A stretch of DNA of 20,329 nucleotides from Deltaproteobacteria bacterium (GCA_016218095.1 JACREV010000192.1:1-20329); one strand, 5' to 3'; counted from the stretch's first letter, positions 1 through 7,688 are shown. Notes: a model not told the origin generated them from the sequence alone. A program made the numbers and translations.

Positions 1-133
1 TGCCTTCAAAGTCCGTCTTTAGAAGCTCGGGGATTATCCTGTAAAAGCCGACCTCGGCCTTGAGCGCGTGGAAAGCGCCGATTAGCCAGAGCGCGAGGAG
101 GAGATAGAGGATCGATGAGCGCCTTTTGACCAT
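1..133 (-). CDS. Unrecognised membrane protein, N-terminal fragment
   Basis: The reading frame starts at an ATG (complement of 131-133) and runs off the left edge of the window, giving 44 codons. The protein begins with a basic MVKRRSS stretch followed by a hydrophobic segment (about residues 8-26), so it is probably an N-terminally anchored inner-membrane or exported protein. It starts 28 bp after the stop of the tatD/radical-SAM gene on the same strand and is probably co-transcribed with it. The ribosome binding site is weak. Too little is visible to name a family, and no function is proposed. Confidence 0.5.
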   Translation of the reverse strand, partial: MVKRRSSILYLLLALWLIGAFHALKAEVGFYRIIPELLKTDFEG

Positions 134-161
134 GGCTCTTTGACCTTGTCCGGAGAGCTGG

Positions 162-1568
162 CTACCCGACGGTATTGTACTCCCGTACCCTGAAGGCGAC
201 GCCTATGTCGTCCTCCGCGACCTTCCTGCACGCCTCTATATCAAGGCCGGGGACTGCGACGACCGAGGCTACGACCTTCGCTATGTGCTTTTTCGCTTCT
301 TTCAGGAAAAAGAGGACCGCCGGGTAAGCGGCGTCCCCGAAAGGCGTCTTGATGAGCTTCTGGTAGGTCTCGGAGTCCGGCGCGTTCATGGAGACCGAGA
401 TCACATCGACAAAGGCGAGCTCGGATAAAACGTTCCTCTTGTGGACGAGGTTCGCGAGCCCGTCGGTGTCTATCCTTATTTTACAGCCGCGCCTCTTAAG
501 GTGCATCCCGAGCTCCTTTACGAGGTCGAGGCGTATGAGAGGCTCGCCGAAGCCGCAGAATACTATCTCTTTGTACTTCTCCTCCGGGTCAGGGCCTATG
601 GCGCGGATGAGCGCGTCGAAGCCGGGCTCCTCAGAGAGCTTGAGGTAATGGCCCTTTACCGTGTACGAATCGAACTTGGCGCAGAACGAGCAGTGGTTCG
701 AGCACCTGTTCGTGATGTTCAAGTAGAGCGAGTCCCTTATGGGATAGGCTATCTTCGCTTCAGGCGCGGACTTTCCGAGGCCGAAGAGGTCTTCGGCGTT
801 CGCAGAGGTTATGCGGGCGACGTCGCCTACGGCGAGCCCCTTGATAGCGGCTATGGCGTTGGCCGTCTCGACTACAAAGGCGGGCTCGTTCCTCTTGGAC
901 CTCATGTTTTTAGGCGCGAGATACGGGCAATCGGTCTCGATCAATATCTTTTCTATCGGAGCGTATTTCACGACCTCCCGGAGCGCTTCCGCGTTCGGGA
1001 AGGTGACGACCCCGGTAAAAGAGAGATAGAAGCCCATCTCCAGCGCCTTTTTCGCAAGGTCGAGCGTCCCCGAGAAGCAGTGGAAGACGCCGCCCGCCTC
1101 GATAGGCCCTGTGGTTCTCATGACCTCAAGCGTGTCTTTTTCAGCCTCCCTCGTGTGTATGATCACGGGGAGCGCGAGCTCGTTCGCAAGCGATAGCTGT
1201 CTCCTGAAGACCTCTTTTTGCACCGCCCTCGGCGAGTGGTCGTAATGGTAGTCGAGACCGGTCTCGCCTATGCCGACCACCCTCCCCCTGGACTCGAGGG
1301 CGAGCCTTTTGATAAGAGCGAACGGCTCGTCGGAGTCGGCCTCCTTTGCCTCGTGGGGGTGGACTCCTAACGCGGCGTAGACGTCCTTATGATAGGTCAG
1401 GACCTCGTCGAGCAGGACCTTGAAGCCTTTTTTTCTCGACCAGCACCCGACTGAGATGATCTTCTTGACCCCGGCCTCTTTGGCCCTCTTTATCACGTCA
1501 GCCCGGTCGTCCTTGAACCTATTGTCGTCGAGGTGCGCGTGGGTGTCTATGAATTGGTTTTTGTCCAT
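162..1568 (-). CDS. TatD-family metal-dependent hydrolase fused to a radical SAM domain
   Basis: The 468-residue protein has two parts. Residues 1 to about 262 are a TatD-type TIM-barrel nuclease: HAH metal motif (H10, H12), GET with E102, H138, H163 in VFHCF, and D213 in ETDCPY. TatD proteins are Mg-dependent DNases/3' exonucleases. Residues about 274-468 form a radical SAM domain with the cluster motif C289-x3-C293-x2-C296 and a GFGEP motif, expected to bind a [4Fe-4S] cluster and S-adenosylmethionine. A radical SAM family linked to TatD is known (TatD-associated rSAM, TIGR04038), in both separate and fused forms; its substrate is unknown. Normal TatD is about 255-265 aa, so the extra length is explained by the second domain. 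The gene is last but one of the visible tmk-holB-ricT-metG run and is separated from metG by a palindromic repeat. Confidence 0.92.
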   Translation of the reverse strand: MDKNQFIDTHAHLDDNRFKDDRADVIKRAKEAGVKKIISVGCWSRKKGFKVLLDEVLTYHKDVYAALGVHPHEAKEADSDEPFALIKRLALESRGRVVGIGETGLDYHYDHSPRAVQKEVFRRQLSLANELALPVIIHTREAEKDTLEVMRTTGPIEAGGVFHCFSGTLDLAKKALEMGFYLSFTGVVTFPNAEALREVVKYAPIEKILIETDCPYLAPKNMRSKRNEPAFVVETANAIAAIKGLAVGDVARITSANAEDLFGLGKSAPEAKIAYPIRDSLYLNITNRCSNHCSFCAKFDSYTVKGHYLKLSEEPGFDALIRAIGPDPEEKYKEIVFCGFGEPLIRLDLVKELGMHLKRRGCKIRIDTDGLANLVHKRNVLSELAFVDVISVSMNAPDSETYQKLIKTPFGDAAYPAVLFFLKEAKKHIAKVVASVVAVPGLDIEACRKVAEDDIGVAFRVREYNTVG

Positions 1569-1590
1569 TTATAAATATCTGAACCCTTTT

Positions 1591-1680
1591 TGTCATTCCC
1601 GATTGTTTTTATCGGGAATCCAGACGTTACTTACGGAGCAAAGGCACTGGATTCCCGCTCAAAAGATCGCGGGAATGACA
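1591..1680. repeat. 90-bp palindromic repeat with 11-bp inverted ends
   Basis: The element begins TGTCATTCCCG (1591-1601) and ends with the exact reverse complement CGGGAATGACA (1670-1680). Inside, CGGGAATCCA (1613-1622) and TGGATTCCCG (1648-1657) form a second inverted pair. Short elements with GTCATTCCCG ends are widespread non-coding repeats in many bacterial genomes. This one fills the space between the metG stop and the tatD start and could fold in RNA on either strand, perhaps acting as an attenuator or RNA-stability element. That role is inference. Confidence 0.75.
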
Positions 1681-1691
1681 GACTGGAACGC

Positions 1692-3197
1692 TTACTGTAT
1701 CCTCGGGAAGAGCGACGGTATCTTTGTGGTCTTGCGGCCTGCCTCGCCCTTGCCGAATTCCGTCTCCTCAAAAGACTTAGGACTTTCTACCCCGAGCGCG
1801 GCAGAGATCTTCTCCGCCGTTTCGGGCATGAAGGGGTAGACATAGACCGAGACTATCCTTAAGCCTTCCGACAACGTATAGAGGACGTTCGATAGCGTCT
1901 CTTCGTCCTTCTCCTTCCATGGAGCGGCCTTATCGACATAGGCGTTCATCTCCCGGACGACCGCCCATACCTTCTGGAGCGCGTCGTAGAAGCCTATCCC
2001 GTCCATGGCAGATGAATACTCCGCCGGAAGGGTCTTCAAGAGGGATTTCAGCCCCGCCTCAAGCTCCCTGTCCTTTTGAGGCGCAGGGGGAGGGACGACG
2101 CCAGACCTGTACTTGTCTATCATCGTCAAAGACCTTGAAAGGAGGTTACCGAGGTCGTTCGCCAGGTCGCTGTTGATGCGTGAGACCAACGCCTTCTCGG
2201 AGAAATCCCCGTCCGCGCCGAAGGGCATCTCGCGCAATAAGAAGTACCTGAACGCGTCGACACCGTACTTATTCGCGATTGCCCCCGGGTCGACGACGTT
2301 CCCCCGCGACTTGCTCATCTTATTGCCGTCGACGGTCCACCAGCCGTGGGCAAAGACCTTCTTTGGTAGTTCCATACCGGCGGATAAGAGGAACGCGGGC
2401 CAATAGACGGTATGGAAGCGCAGGATGTCCTTCCCTATGAGGTGGATGTCGGCTGGCCAGAACCCGTCTTTATTATCCGGGTAACCCGCGGCGGTGAGGT
2501 AATTGGTAAGGGCGTCGAACCAGACGTAGATGACGTGCCTCGGGTCCCCCGGGACAGGGAGCCCCCACTTGAAAGTAGTCCTGCTGACGCTCAGGTCGCG
2601 GAGGCCCTCTTTAAGGAAAGAGACTATCTCGTTACGCTTCGAGGCAGGCTGGATGAATGAGGGGTTCTCCTCGATGTGTTTAAGGAGAGGATCTCCGTAT
2701 TTTGATAATCTAAAAAAGTAGCTCTCTTCCTTAAGCTTCTCAACGGCCCTGCCGCAGTCCGGGCATCTGCCGTTGACGAGCTGTGTCTCTGTCAGGAAGT
2801 TCTCGTCCGCCGTGCAGTACCAGTCCTCGTACTCTCCGAGGAATATGTCGCCCTTTTTCGCGACCGTCTCCCAGATGGCGGCGACGGCCCTCTTGTGCCT
2901 CTCCTCTGTCGTCCTTATGAAGTCGTCGTTGGAAATATTAAGTTGCAGCCATAACTCCTTGAATCGGCTACAGACATTGTCTACGAATTCCTTGGGGGTC
3001 TTCCCTGAGGCCTCTGCCGCCTTCTCGACCTTCTGGCCGTGCTCGTCTGTTCCTGTCAGGAAGAGGACCTTATCGCCCTTAAGGCGCCTGTATCTGGCGA
3101 TGGCGTCTGCCGCGACGGTCGTGTAGGCGTGTCCTATGTGCGGGACGTCGTTGACATAGTATATGGGTGTGGTTATGTAAAAGGACTTCGGGGGCAT
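1692..3197 (-). CDS. metG: Methionyl-tRNA synthetase
   Basis: This class I aminoacyl-tRNA synthetase of 501 aa charges tRNA-Met with methionine in the cytoplasm. Both signature motifs are present: HIGH at residues 20-23 and KMSKS at 293-297. The connective zinc-binding region has C128, C145 and C148, with Asp at 131 where many homologs have a fourth Cys, a variant also common in Gram-positive enzymes. The C-terminal anticodon-binding helical domain is complete, but the EMAP-like tRNA-binding extension found in the longer (about 670 aa) forms is missing, so this is a short-form enzyme. The start lies 5 bp after the ricT stop, which implies translational coupling. The ricT-metG-tatD order is a frequent bacterial arrangement. 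Confidence 0.97.
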   Translation of the reverse strand: MPPKSFYITTPIYYVNDVPHIGHAYTTVAADAIARYRRLKGDKVLFLTGTDEHGQKVEKAAEASGKTPKEFVDNVCSRFKELWLQLNISNDDFIRTTEERHKRAVAAIWETVAKKGDIFLGEYEDWYCTADENFLTETQLVNGRCPDCGRAVEKLKEESYFFRLSKYGDPLLKHIEENPSFIQPASKRNEIVSFLKEGLRDLSVSRTTFKWGLPVPGDPRHVIYVWFDALTNYLTAAGYPDNKDGFWPADIHLIGKDILRFHTVYWPAFLLSAGMELPKKVFAHGWWTVDGNKMSKSRGNVVDPGAIANKYGVDAFRYFLLREMPFGADGDFSEKALVSRINSDLANDLGNLLSRSLTMIDKYRSGVVPPPAPQKDRELEAGLKSLLKTLPAEYSSAMDGIGFYDALQKVWAVVREMNAYVDKAAPWKEKDEETLSNVLYTLSEGLRIVSVYVYPFMPETAEKISAALGVESPKSFEETEFGKGEAGRKTTKIPSLFPRIQ

Positions 3198-3202
3198 GAG
3201 AC

Positions 3203-4372
3203 TTAAGGCCTTTCCTCGGGTTCTCCGGAACGGCCCTTGTCGGTTCCCTCTGTCCCTTCAGGCGCGCCTTGTGCGGCCTGTACGTCCTGCCTTGCCGGTC
3301 TGGTCTCCGGCGCGGCCTGCGCCGGAGCGGCCTTATCTACCCTTCCGGCGTTGTCGCGTCTGTCGCGCCTCTCATTTCTGTCCGCCCTCGGGGGCCTCTC
3401 GGGCCTCGGCCCCCGCTCCTGCCTCTCGGGCCTTCCGGACTTATCCTGTCTTTCTGTCCTCTCGGGCCTCTCGGGCCTCCCCTGTCTCTCGGGCCTTTCA
3501 TTTCTTTGAGGCCTCTCCGGGCGCTTCTCGTTCTGCTGTCCTTCAGGGCCGTGATTGCCGCAACCGCCGCAGGCGTGGCCTGCCTCGGCCCCGGCCGGTT
3601 TTTCCCTGTCCCGGCCTCTCCCTCTGTCCCGGCCCCTTTCTTTGTCAGGCTTATCCTTTTCCACCTCGGGCTGGGCCTCACCGGCGACCTCGGCGGCGGC
3701 GCGCTCCCTCTCCCGCTTCTCCCTCTTCTCTCCCTGGTACATGCCGTGCTCGTAGCTCAGGCAACACATGAGCCTGCCGCAGATGCCGGAAATTTTCACC
3801 GGGTTCAAGGCGAGGTTCTGGTCCTTCGCCATCTTTATGGTCACTGGCTCGAAGTCCGACAAGAACCCCGAACAGCAGAGCTCCCTGCCGCAGGGGCCCA
3901 GGCCCCCTATCATCTTCGCCTCGTCGCGGACGCCGATCTGGCGCATCTCGATCCGCGTGTGGAAACCCGAGGCGAGGTCCTTGACGAGTTCCCTGAAGTC
4001 CACCCTCGTTTCAGACGTGAAGTAGAATATCGCTTTCGATGAGTCGAAGAGGTACTCTACCCTTATGAGCTTCATCGGGAGCTTGTACTGCACTATCTTC
4101 TCCCTGCATATCCTGAAGGCCTCGTTCTCCCGCTCGGTATTGAAGCCGTTCCTCTCCTGATCCACGGCGTCCGCCTTGCGGACGACCTTTTTGAGCTGTC
4201 TTCCGAGCGTGGACTCGTCGACCTCCTTCGGCCTGTAGACGACCGTCCCCATGCCGAGGCCCTTTTCCACCTCGACTATGACCATATCGTTCGGAATCAG
4301 ATCAAGGCCGTTGGCTTCAAAGTCATAGACCTTGCACGCCTTTTTGAACCTGATACCCACTATCATCGCCAT
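3203..4372 (-). CDS. ricT: PSP1-domain protein RicT (YaaT) with a long charged C-terminal tail
   Basis: Residues 1 to about 215 are a PSP1/YaaT protein. In Bacillus subtilis, RicT joins RicA and RicF in an Fe-S-carrying complex that modulates RNase Y and RNA maturation. The conserved cysteines are here: C161, C166 and C167 (GPCGRELCC), C198 and C203-C204 (ICGRLMCC), the expected cluster ligands. Residues about 215-389 are a low-complexity, probably disordered tail rich in Arg, Pro, Glu, Asp and Gly, with repeated RPER-type units from 284 to 330 and an extra C268-x2-C271-x2-H274 motif. Family members are usually about 270-300 aa, so the tail is the main addition. The gene sits between holB and metG, matching the usual holB-ricT-metG neighbourhood. 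Confidence 0.9.
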   Translation of the reverse strand: MAMIVGIRFKKACKVYDFEANGLDLIPNDMVIVEVEKGLGMGTVVYRPKEVDESTLGRQLKKVVRKADAVDQERNGFNTERENEAFRICREKIVQYKLPMKLIRVEYLFDSSKAIFYFTSETRVDFRELVKDLASGFHTRIEMRQIGVRDEAKMIGGLGPCGRELCCSGFLSDFEPVTIKMAKDQNLALNPVKISGICGRLMCCLSYEHGMYQGEKREKRERERAAAEVAGEAQPEVEKDKPDKERGRDRGRGRDREKPAGAEAGHACGGCGNHGPEGQQNEKRPERPQRNERPERQGRPERPERTERQDKSGRPERQERGPRPERPPRADRNERRDRRDNAGRVDKAAPAQAAPETRPARQDVQAAQGAPEGTEGTDKGRSGEPEERP

Positions 4373-4387
4373 ATATTAAACCTTCCC

Positions 4388-4513
4388 CTAAAAATTGTTA
4401 TTTTTCCTGATCTCTGCGTCAGGTCGGAAATAAAAATGCTCACATATTACCATATATGCTCCGCTTTTTATTTCCGCCCTTCCTTGACCTCAGAAAAAAT
4501 TCCTAATTTTTAG
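4388..4513. repeat. MITE-like element, copy A (126 bp, 9-bp terminal inverted repeats)
   Basis: The element is bounded by CTAAAAATT (4388-4396) and its exact complement AATTTTTAG (4505-4513). Within it GGAAATAAAAA (4425-4435) pairs with TTTTTATTTCC (4465-4475), giving a strong internal hairpin. A second copy in opposite orientation lies at 14844-15057. Over the 106-bp core the two copies (4414-4519 and 14838-14943) differ at about five positions. No reading frame is present. It occupies most of the holB-ricT gap. A non-autonomous miniature transposable element is the likeliest explanation; a structured RNA or terminator role is also possible. Confidence 0.75.
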
Positions 4514-4561
4514 AGTAGCTTTTTGAGTTGTCCTTTTTTAAAGATGAGTTATTCACCTACT

Positions 4562-5560
4562 TCAATCCACGAGCTTCAGGAGGAGCGCCTCCATTGCGAG
4601 GAGCTTGTTCGCGTACCTCGGGGGCGCGATCATCCTCCTCGTATCCTCTATGCTGAAAAAATCCTCGACGAGACTCGCTATTCTCCTGCCTTCGAAAGAC
4701 CCGCCACTATAACCGTAATGCGCCGCGTTTGCCAGAAGATTCTCCGCCCCGGCGGCTGAGACGGCCCTGTCCCTGTACCAGCCCTTCAGTATCTCGAGGG
4801 CCTCGAGGAGGTCGTCCCTTTTCGAGAGCTCCTCGGCGAATTTCAACGCTTCAGATACGTCGGTTGTAGATTGCAGCCTCTTTATGAGCTCCCTGCCCTT
4901 CTCACCGTGCCCTTCGCCTATGTATTTGAGGGCGAGCGACAAAGACCTGCCGGTCATCCTCGCGGCGACGGCCGCCTCTTCCCTCGACACGCCGGTCTTC
5001 TCGACGATGGCCCCTATGAGCGCGTCCTCAGGCAACGGTCTGAACGCTATCCTCTGGCACCTCGAGATTATCGTCGGCAAAAGGTCGGCCGGGCGCGACG
5101 AGACGAGGATGATGACAGACCCCGCGGGAGGCTCCTCGAGCGTTTTAAGGAACGCGTTCGCGGCCTGGGGCATGAGCCTCTCGGCGGCATCGACTATGAC
5201 GGCCTTTCTCCCCCCTTCGGCCTTGTACCTGAGGAGCGAGAGGACGTCCCTTATCTGCTCTATCCTTATAAGCCCTGAGGGGTCGGGGACGAGCTCGTCC
5301 TTATCCTTTACGGTCGGTGTGACCTCGACGATGTTCGTGTGCGTGCCTGACGCGGCCCTTAAGCATGAGGTACACTCGCCGCAGGCGTCGTTGGAGGCGG
5401 AGGCGCAGTTAAGGGCCCTGGCGAGCTCGAAGGCGGTCTTTCTCTTGCCTATCCCCTCGGGGCCGGCAAAGAGGTACGAGTGGGCGAGACGTCCGCTTCT
5501 GAGCGCCTCGCTTATGATCCTCAGTTCTTTTTCGTGGCCGAGTATATCTTTAAAGGGCAT
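4562..5560 (-). CDS. holB: DNA polymerase III delta' subunit
   Basis: A 332-aa AAA+ clamp-loader subunit that helps place the sliding clamp on primed DNA. The Walker A region is GPEGIGKRK (residues 33-41), and the zinc site has C52, C60, C63 and C66, in the spacing typical of HolB and DnaX. LEEPPAGSVIILVSS and the sensor/SRC motif (SRC in TIISRCQRIAF) follow, and then the helical collar domain. The gene starts 17 bp after the tmk stop; tmk-holB is one of the most common bacterial gene pairs. The downstream gap before ricT carries a MITE-like repeat. Confidence 0.95.
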   Translation of the reverse strand: MPFKDILGHEKELRIISEALRSGRLAHSYLFAGPEGIGKRKTAFELARALNCASASNDACGECTSCLRAASGTHTNIVEVTPTVKDKDELVPDPSGLIRIEQIRDVLSLLRYKAEGGRKAVIVDAAERLMPQAANAFLKTLEEPPAGSVIILVSSRPADLLPTIISRCQRIAFRPLPEDALIGAIVEKTGVSREEAAVAARMTGRSLSLALKYIGEGHGEKGRELIKRLQSTTDVSEALKFAEELSKRDDLLEALEILKGWYRDRAVSAAGAENLLANAAHYGYSGGSFEGRRIASLVEDFFSIEDTRRMIAPPRYANKLLAMEALLLKLVD

Positions 5561-5577
5561 GGGAAAGACAAGAGGGG

Positions 5578-6213
5578 TTAGTACCCCATTTTTTCCATGA
5601 TATCACAGATTTCCCCGTGTATCGAGGCTATTTCTCGGGGCGGGGAGGCGTCCACCACAGAGACCCTCTTCTCCTCTTTCGCGATACTCAAAAAGCCGTC
5701 CCTCACGCGCTTGTGGAAGGCGATCTCCTCCCTCTCGAAGCGGTCCTCCCTCGGACCCTTTCCTTTCTCTATCCTTGAAATGGCGCGTCTTAAGCCCGCC
5801 TCGGGGTCGCAGTCGAGGAGTATGGTCAGATCCGGCACGGTTTCGCCGACAACGAGCCTGTTAAGCCTTTTTATCGCCTCTATGTCGAGCCCCCTGCCGT
5901 ACCCCTGGTACGCGACGGTCGAGTCCATAAAACGGTCCGAGATGACGACCTTCCCGGCCTTGAGCGCGGGCCTTATGACCTTAAGGACGAGCTCGGCCCT
6001 GCACGCCTCGTAGAGGAGTAGCTCAGCCATCGGCCCTATCTCGCTATTCGAGTCGAGTAGGATCCTCCTCACCGCTTCTCCGGTGGGGGTCCCGCCCGGC
6101 TCACGGATAGTGAGCACATCTAAACCCGATTTTCCGATATACTCGCCGAGAAGGGCTATCTGTGTTGATTTGCCGCACCCCTCGACACCCTCGAATGTAA
6201 TAAAAAGCCCCAT
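5578..6213 (-). CDS. tmk: Thymidylate kinase
   Basis: Phosphorylates dTMP to dTDP for DNA synthesis. With the start at 6213 the protein is 211 aa, normal for the family. It begins MGLFITFEG, the usual Tmk N-terminus, followed by the P-loop (G9 to T17, with K15) and the DRF motif at D93-R94 leading to YGRGL. A longer frame starts at 6276, but its 21 extra residues do not look like Tmk and would extend into the promoter region; an AAAAGGG ribosome site precedes the 6213 start. The gene is divergent from blaI and appears to head the minus-strand gene run. Confidence 0.95.
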   Translation of the reverse strand: MGLFITFEGVEGCGKSTQIALLGEYIGKSGLDVLTIREPGGTPTGEAVRRILLDSNSEIGPMAELLLYEACRAELVLKVIRPALKAGKVVISDRFMDSTVAYQGYGRGLDIEAIKRLNRLVVGETVPDLTILLDCDPEAGLRRAISRIEKGKGPREDRFEREEIAFHKRVRDGFLSIAKEEKRVSVVDASPPREIASIHGEICDIMEKMGY

Positions 6214-6247
6214 ATCGAGCCCTTTTAACCGAATTTTAATGTTGCCA

Positions 6248-6276
6248 ATATTACAGTAATCGGGAGGATTCCGCAA
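6248..6276 (-). promoter_or_regulatory. Possible promoter for tmk-holB-ricT-metG
   Basis: On the minus strand TTGCGG (complement of 6271-6276) is followed after 17 nt by TAATAT (complement of 6248-6253). The match to a sigma-70 promoter is moderate (3/6 and 4/6). It lies about 35 nt upstream of the tmk start in the divergent gap. It is offered as the best candidate rather than a firm call. Confidence 0.3.
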
Positions 6277-6291
6277 GACGCTTATTAGTCC

Positions 6292-6320
6292 TTGACTTTC
6301 TACACATTGTCGAATATCAT
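6292..6320 (+). promoter_or_regulatory. Promoter of blaI-M56 operon with overlapping operator
   Basis: TTGACT (6292-6297) and TATCAT (6315-6320) are separated by exactly 17 nt, a good sigma-70 promoter. The whole spacer (6298-6314) is the imperfect dyad TTCTAC-ACATT-GTCGAA, closely matching the dyad in the promoter at 7689-7717. A second short palindrome, TCGAAT-ATC-ATTCGA, covers 6310-6324 and the -10 box. BlaI/MecI/CopY repressors bind dyads placed over promoters, so this is probably an autoregulated promoter. The predicted RNA start is close to the GGAGGG ribosome site (6327-6332), so the leader would be very short. Confidence 0.7.
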
Positions 6321-6342
6321 TCGATTGGAGGGTTAAAACATC

Positions 6343-6762
6343 ATGGCAGGAAGCACAAGGTCAAAGGACGGGTCGAGCAAGGTGATGGGGCCGCTCGAAC
6401 AGGAGATACTCGACGTACTCTGGACGAGGGGCGAGGCTACAGGAAAGACGGTCCACGCCGATATAAAGAGCGTGCGGGAGATAGCGATAACGACGGTCCT
6501 CACGGTCCTTGAAAGGCTCGCCAAAAAAGGTTATATAAGGAAGAGCAAGGGCGAGAGCGTGTTCGTCTTCAGGCCGGCCTTCAGCAAGGAGGAGTTTGCC
6601 AAAGAGGTCTCGAACGACGTCCTCAAAGGCATATTCGAGATATCGAGGTCCGGGGCCTGCGCCTCGTTCGTAGACGCCCTCGCCGAGACCGACCCGCTTG
6701 AGCTCGACAAGCTCTCGGCCATGATAGAGCACAAGAAAAAGGAACTCGCGGAGAGAAGGTAA
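6343..6762 (+). CDS. BlaI/MecI/CopY-family transcriptional repressor
   Basis: A 139-aa protein with the BlaI-type winged helix (about residues 15-80; motifs PLEQEILDVLW, TTVLTVLERLAKKGYI) and a short C-terminal helical dimerisation region. Family members repress their own promoter and target genes. They are released by proteolysis (BlaI, MecI) or by metal binding (CopY). No Cys-x-Cys CopY-type metal site is visible, only one Cys (in SRSGACAS), which favours protease-controlled release. The next gene, 3 bp downstream, encodes an M56 protease, the standard partner. A GGAGGG site lies 10 nt before the ATG. The shared operator-like dyads suggest it also controls the efflux genes from 7734. Confidence 0.92.
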   Translation: MAGSTRSKDGSSKVMGPLEQEILDVLWTRGEATGKTVHADIKSVREIAITTVLTVLERLAKKGYIRKSKGESVFVFRPAFSKEEFAKEVSNDVLKGIFEISRSGACASFVDALAETDPLELDKLSAMIEHKKKELAERR

Positions 6763-6765
6763 CGC

Positions 6766-7677
6766 TTGAGCGCATTCGCCTCCATAATGCTCGCGCTTTC
6801 GTTCACGGCCGTCGCCGCGCTCTGGGGCTATTATGGGCTCCCCGGTCTCATCGAGATGACTTCAGGGTTCACCGAGCTCTGCCAATCGCTCTTCGCGCGC
6901 TGTCTGGAATACTACGAGATAATAAAATTCCTGTCCTTATGGCTTGGCGCCGCGCTCCTCGCGGGAGGCCTCATCTACTCCCTCGTCAAAAACTCCCTGC
7001 AGACACTAAGGTCATACTACGCCGTCTCCCGGCTCCCGGTGAGAGGCAAAAAAGGCTCTGTCGTCATAATAGACGACGGCTCAAGGGCCGCCTTCACGCA
7101 CGGGATATTCAGGCCCCGCGTATACTTGACACTCGGGCTCCTCAAGGGGTTGGATAGAGACGAGCTCAGGGCCGTATTCCTCCATGAGCTGCACCATAAG
7201 AGGGAGAGAGACCCCATGAGGCTCATTCTACTCTCGTTTTTCAGGGACCTCTTCTTCTACGCGCCTGTAGTCAAGGATATCGCCGCGAACCTGAAGATCA
7301 GGATGGAGCACGCCTGCGACGACGCCGCGGCGAAAAAAGAAGGAGAGCGGCTCGTCCTCGCCTCCGCGCTTGTAAAGGTCGCGCGGGGTCATTACTCGGC
7401 CTTTGCCCCGTCCATTACCGGTAACAGCCAGGTCTCCGCCAGGGTAAGGAGGCTCGTCGAGGGCCGGGAGCCGTCTTTCAGCCGCCCGACTTTGAGGGCG
7501 ATAGTCTCGAGCGTCGCTGTCGCCGCCTTCCTCGCATTCTCGCTCACCTACCCGGTAGGCGCGAAGACGATAGACCACGAATGCTCGTTGAAGCAGTGCT
7601 CGGTCCATGTCGATAAGGTCGCCAAATGCCGGGTCCACTGCGACGCGCACGCCGCGAAGAGCGGCCATATACACTGA
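6766..7677 (+). CDS. M56-family (BlaR1/MecR1-like) membrane metalloprotease with Cys/His-rich tail
   Basis: The gene starts at TTG, six nt after an AGAAGG ribosome site inside the end of blaI; the next ATG (6787) lacks a comparable site. The protein is 303 aa. Hydrophobic segments at about 5-24 and 53-75 precede a cytoplasmic gluzincin domain with HELHH (H140, E141, H144) and the EHACDDA motif (E181 as likely third zinc ligand). A final membrane segment at about 245-262 is followed by a 41-residue tail with Cys at 273, 278, 288 and 292 and His at 271, 281, 291, 295, 301 and 303. BlaR1 and MecR1 carry a penicillin-binding domain at this position; here it is absent. The tail should lie in the periplasm and looks like a soft-metal ligand, so this is probably a metal-sensing activator that inactivates BlaI. 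The sensing role is inferred. Confidence 0.85.
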   Translation: MSAFASIMLALSFTAVAALWGYYGLPGLIEMTSGFTELCQSLFARCLEYYEIIKFLSLWLGAALLAGGLIYSLVKNSLQTLRSYYAVSRLPVRGKKGSVVIIDDGSRAAFTHGIFRPRVYLTLGLLKGLDRDELRAVFLHELHHKRERDPMRLILLSFFRDLFFYAPVVKDIAANLKIRMEHACDDAAAKKEGERLVLASALVKVARGHYSAFAPSITGNSQVSARVRRLVEGREPSFSRPTLRAIVSSVAVAAFLAFSLTYPVGAKTIDHECSLKQCSVHVDKVAKCRVHCDAHAAKSGHIH

Positions 7678-7688
7678 GACAAAATTTT

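Noticed and set aside
441..1196. 251-codon open frame on the plus strand
   Set aside because: It lies wholly inside the TatD/radical-SAM gene on the other strand, whose protein has complete family motifs; the plus-strand product has no recognisable features and reflects GC-rich codon structure.
3269..4042. 257-codon plus-strand frame, and other frames over ricT
   Set aside because: Shadows of ricT; their Pro/Leu/Arg-rich composition follows from the repetitive ricT tail read in other frames.
6214..6276. Longer start for tmk adding 21 residues
   Set aside because: The extra residues do not resemble Tmk, the family begins MGLFITFEG, and the extension overlaps the likely tmk promoter.
6766..7677. 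True BlaR1 beta-lactam receptor
   Set aside because: No penicillin-binding domain follows the last membrane segment and there is no beta-lactamase gene nearby; the neighbours are metal-efflux genes.
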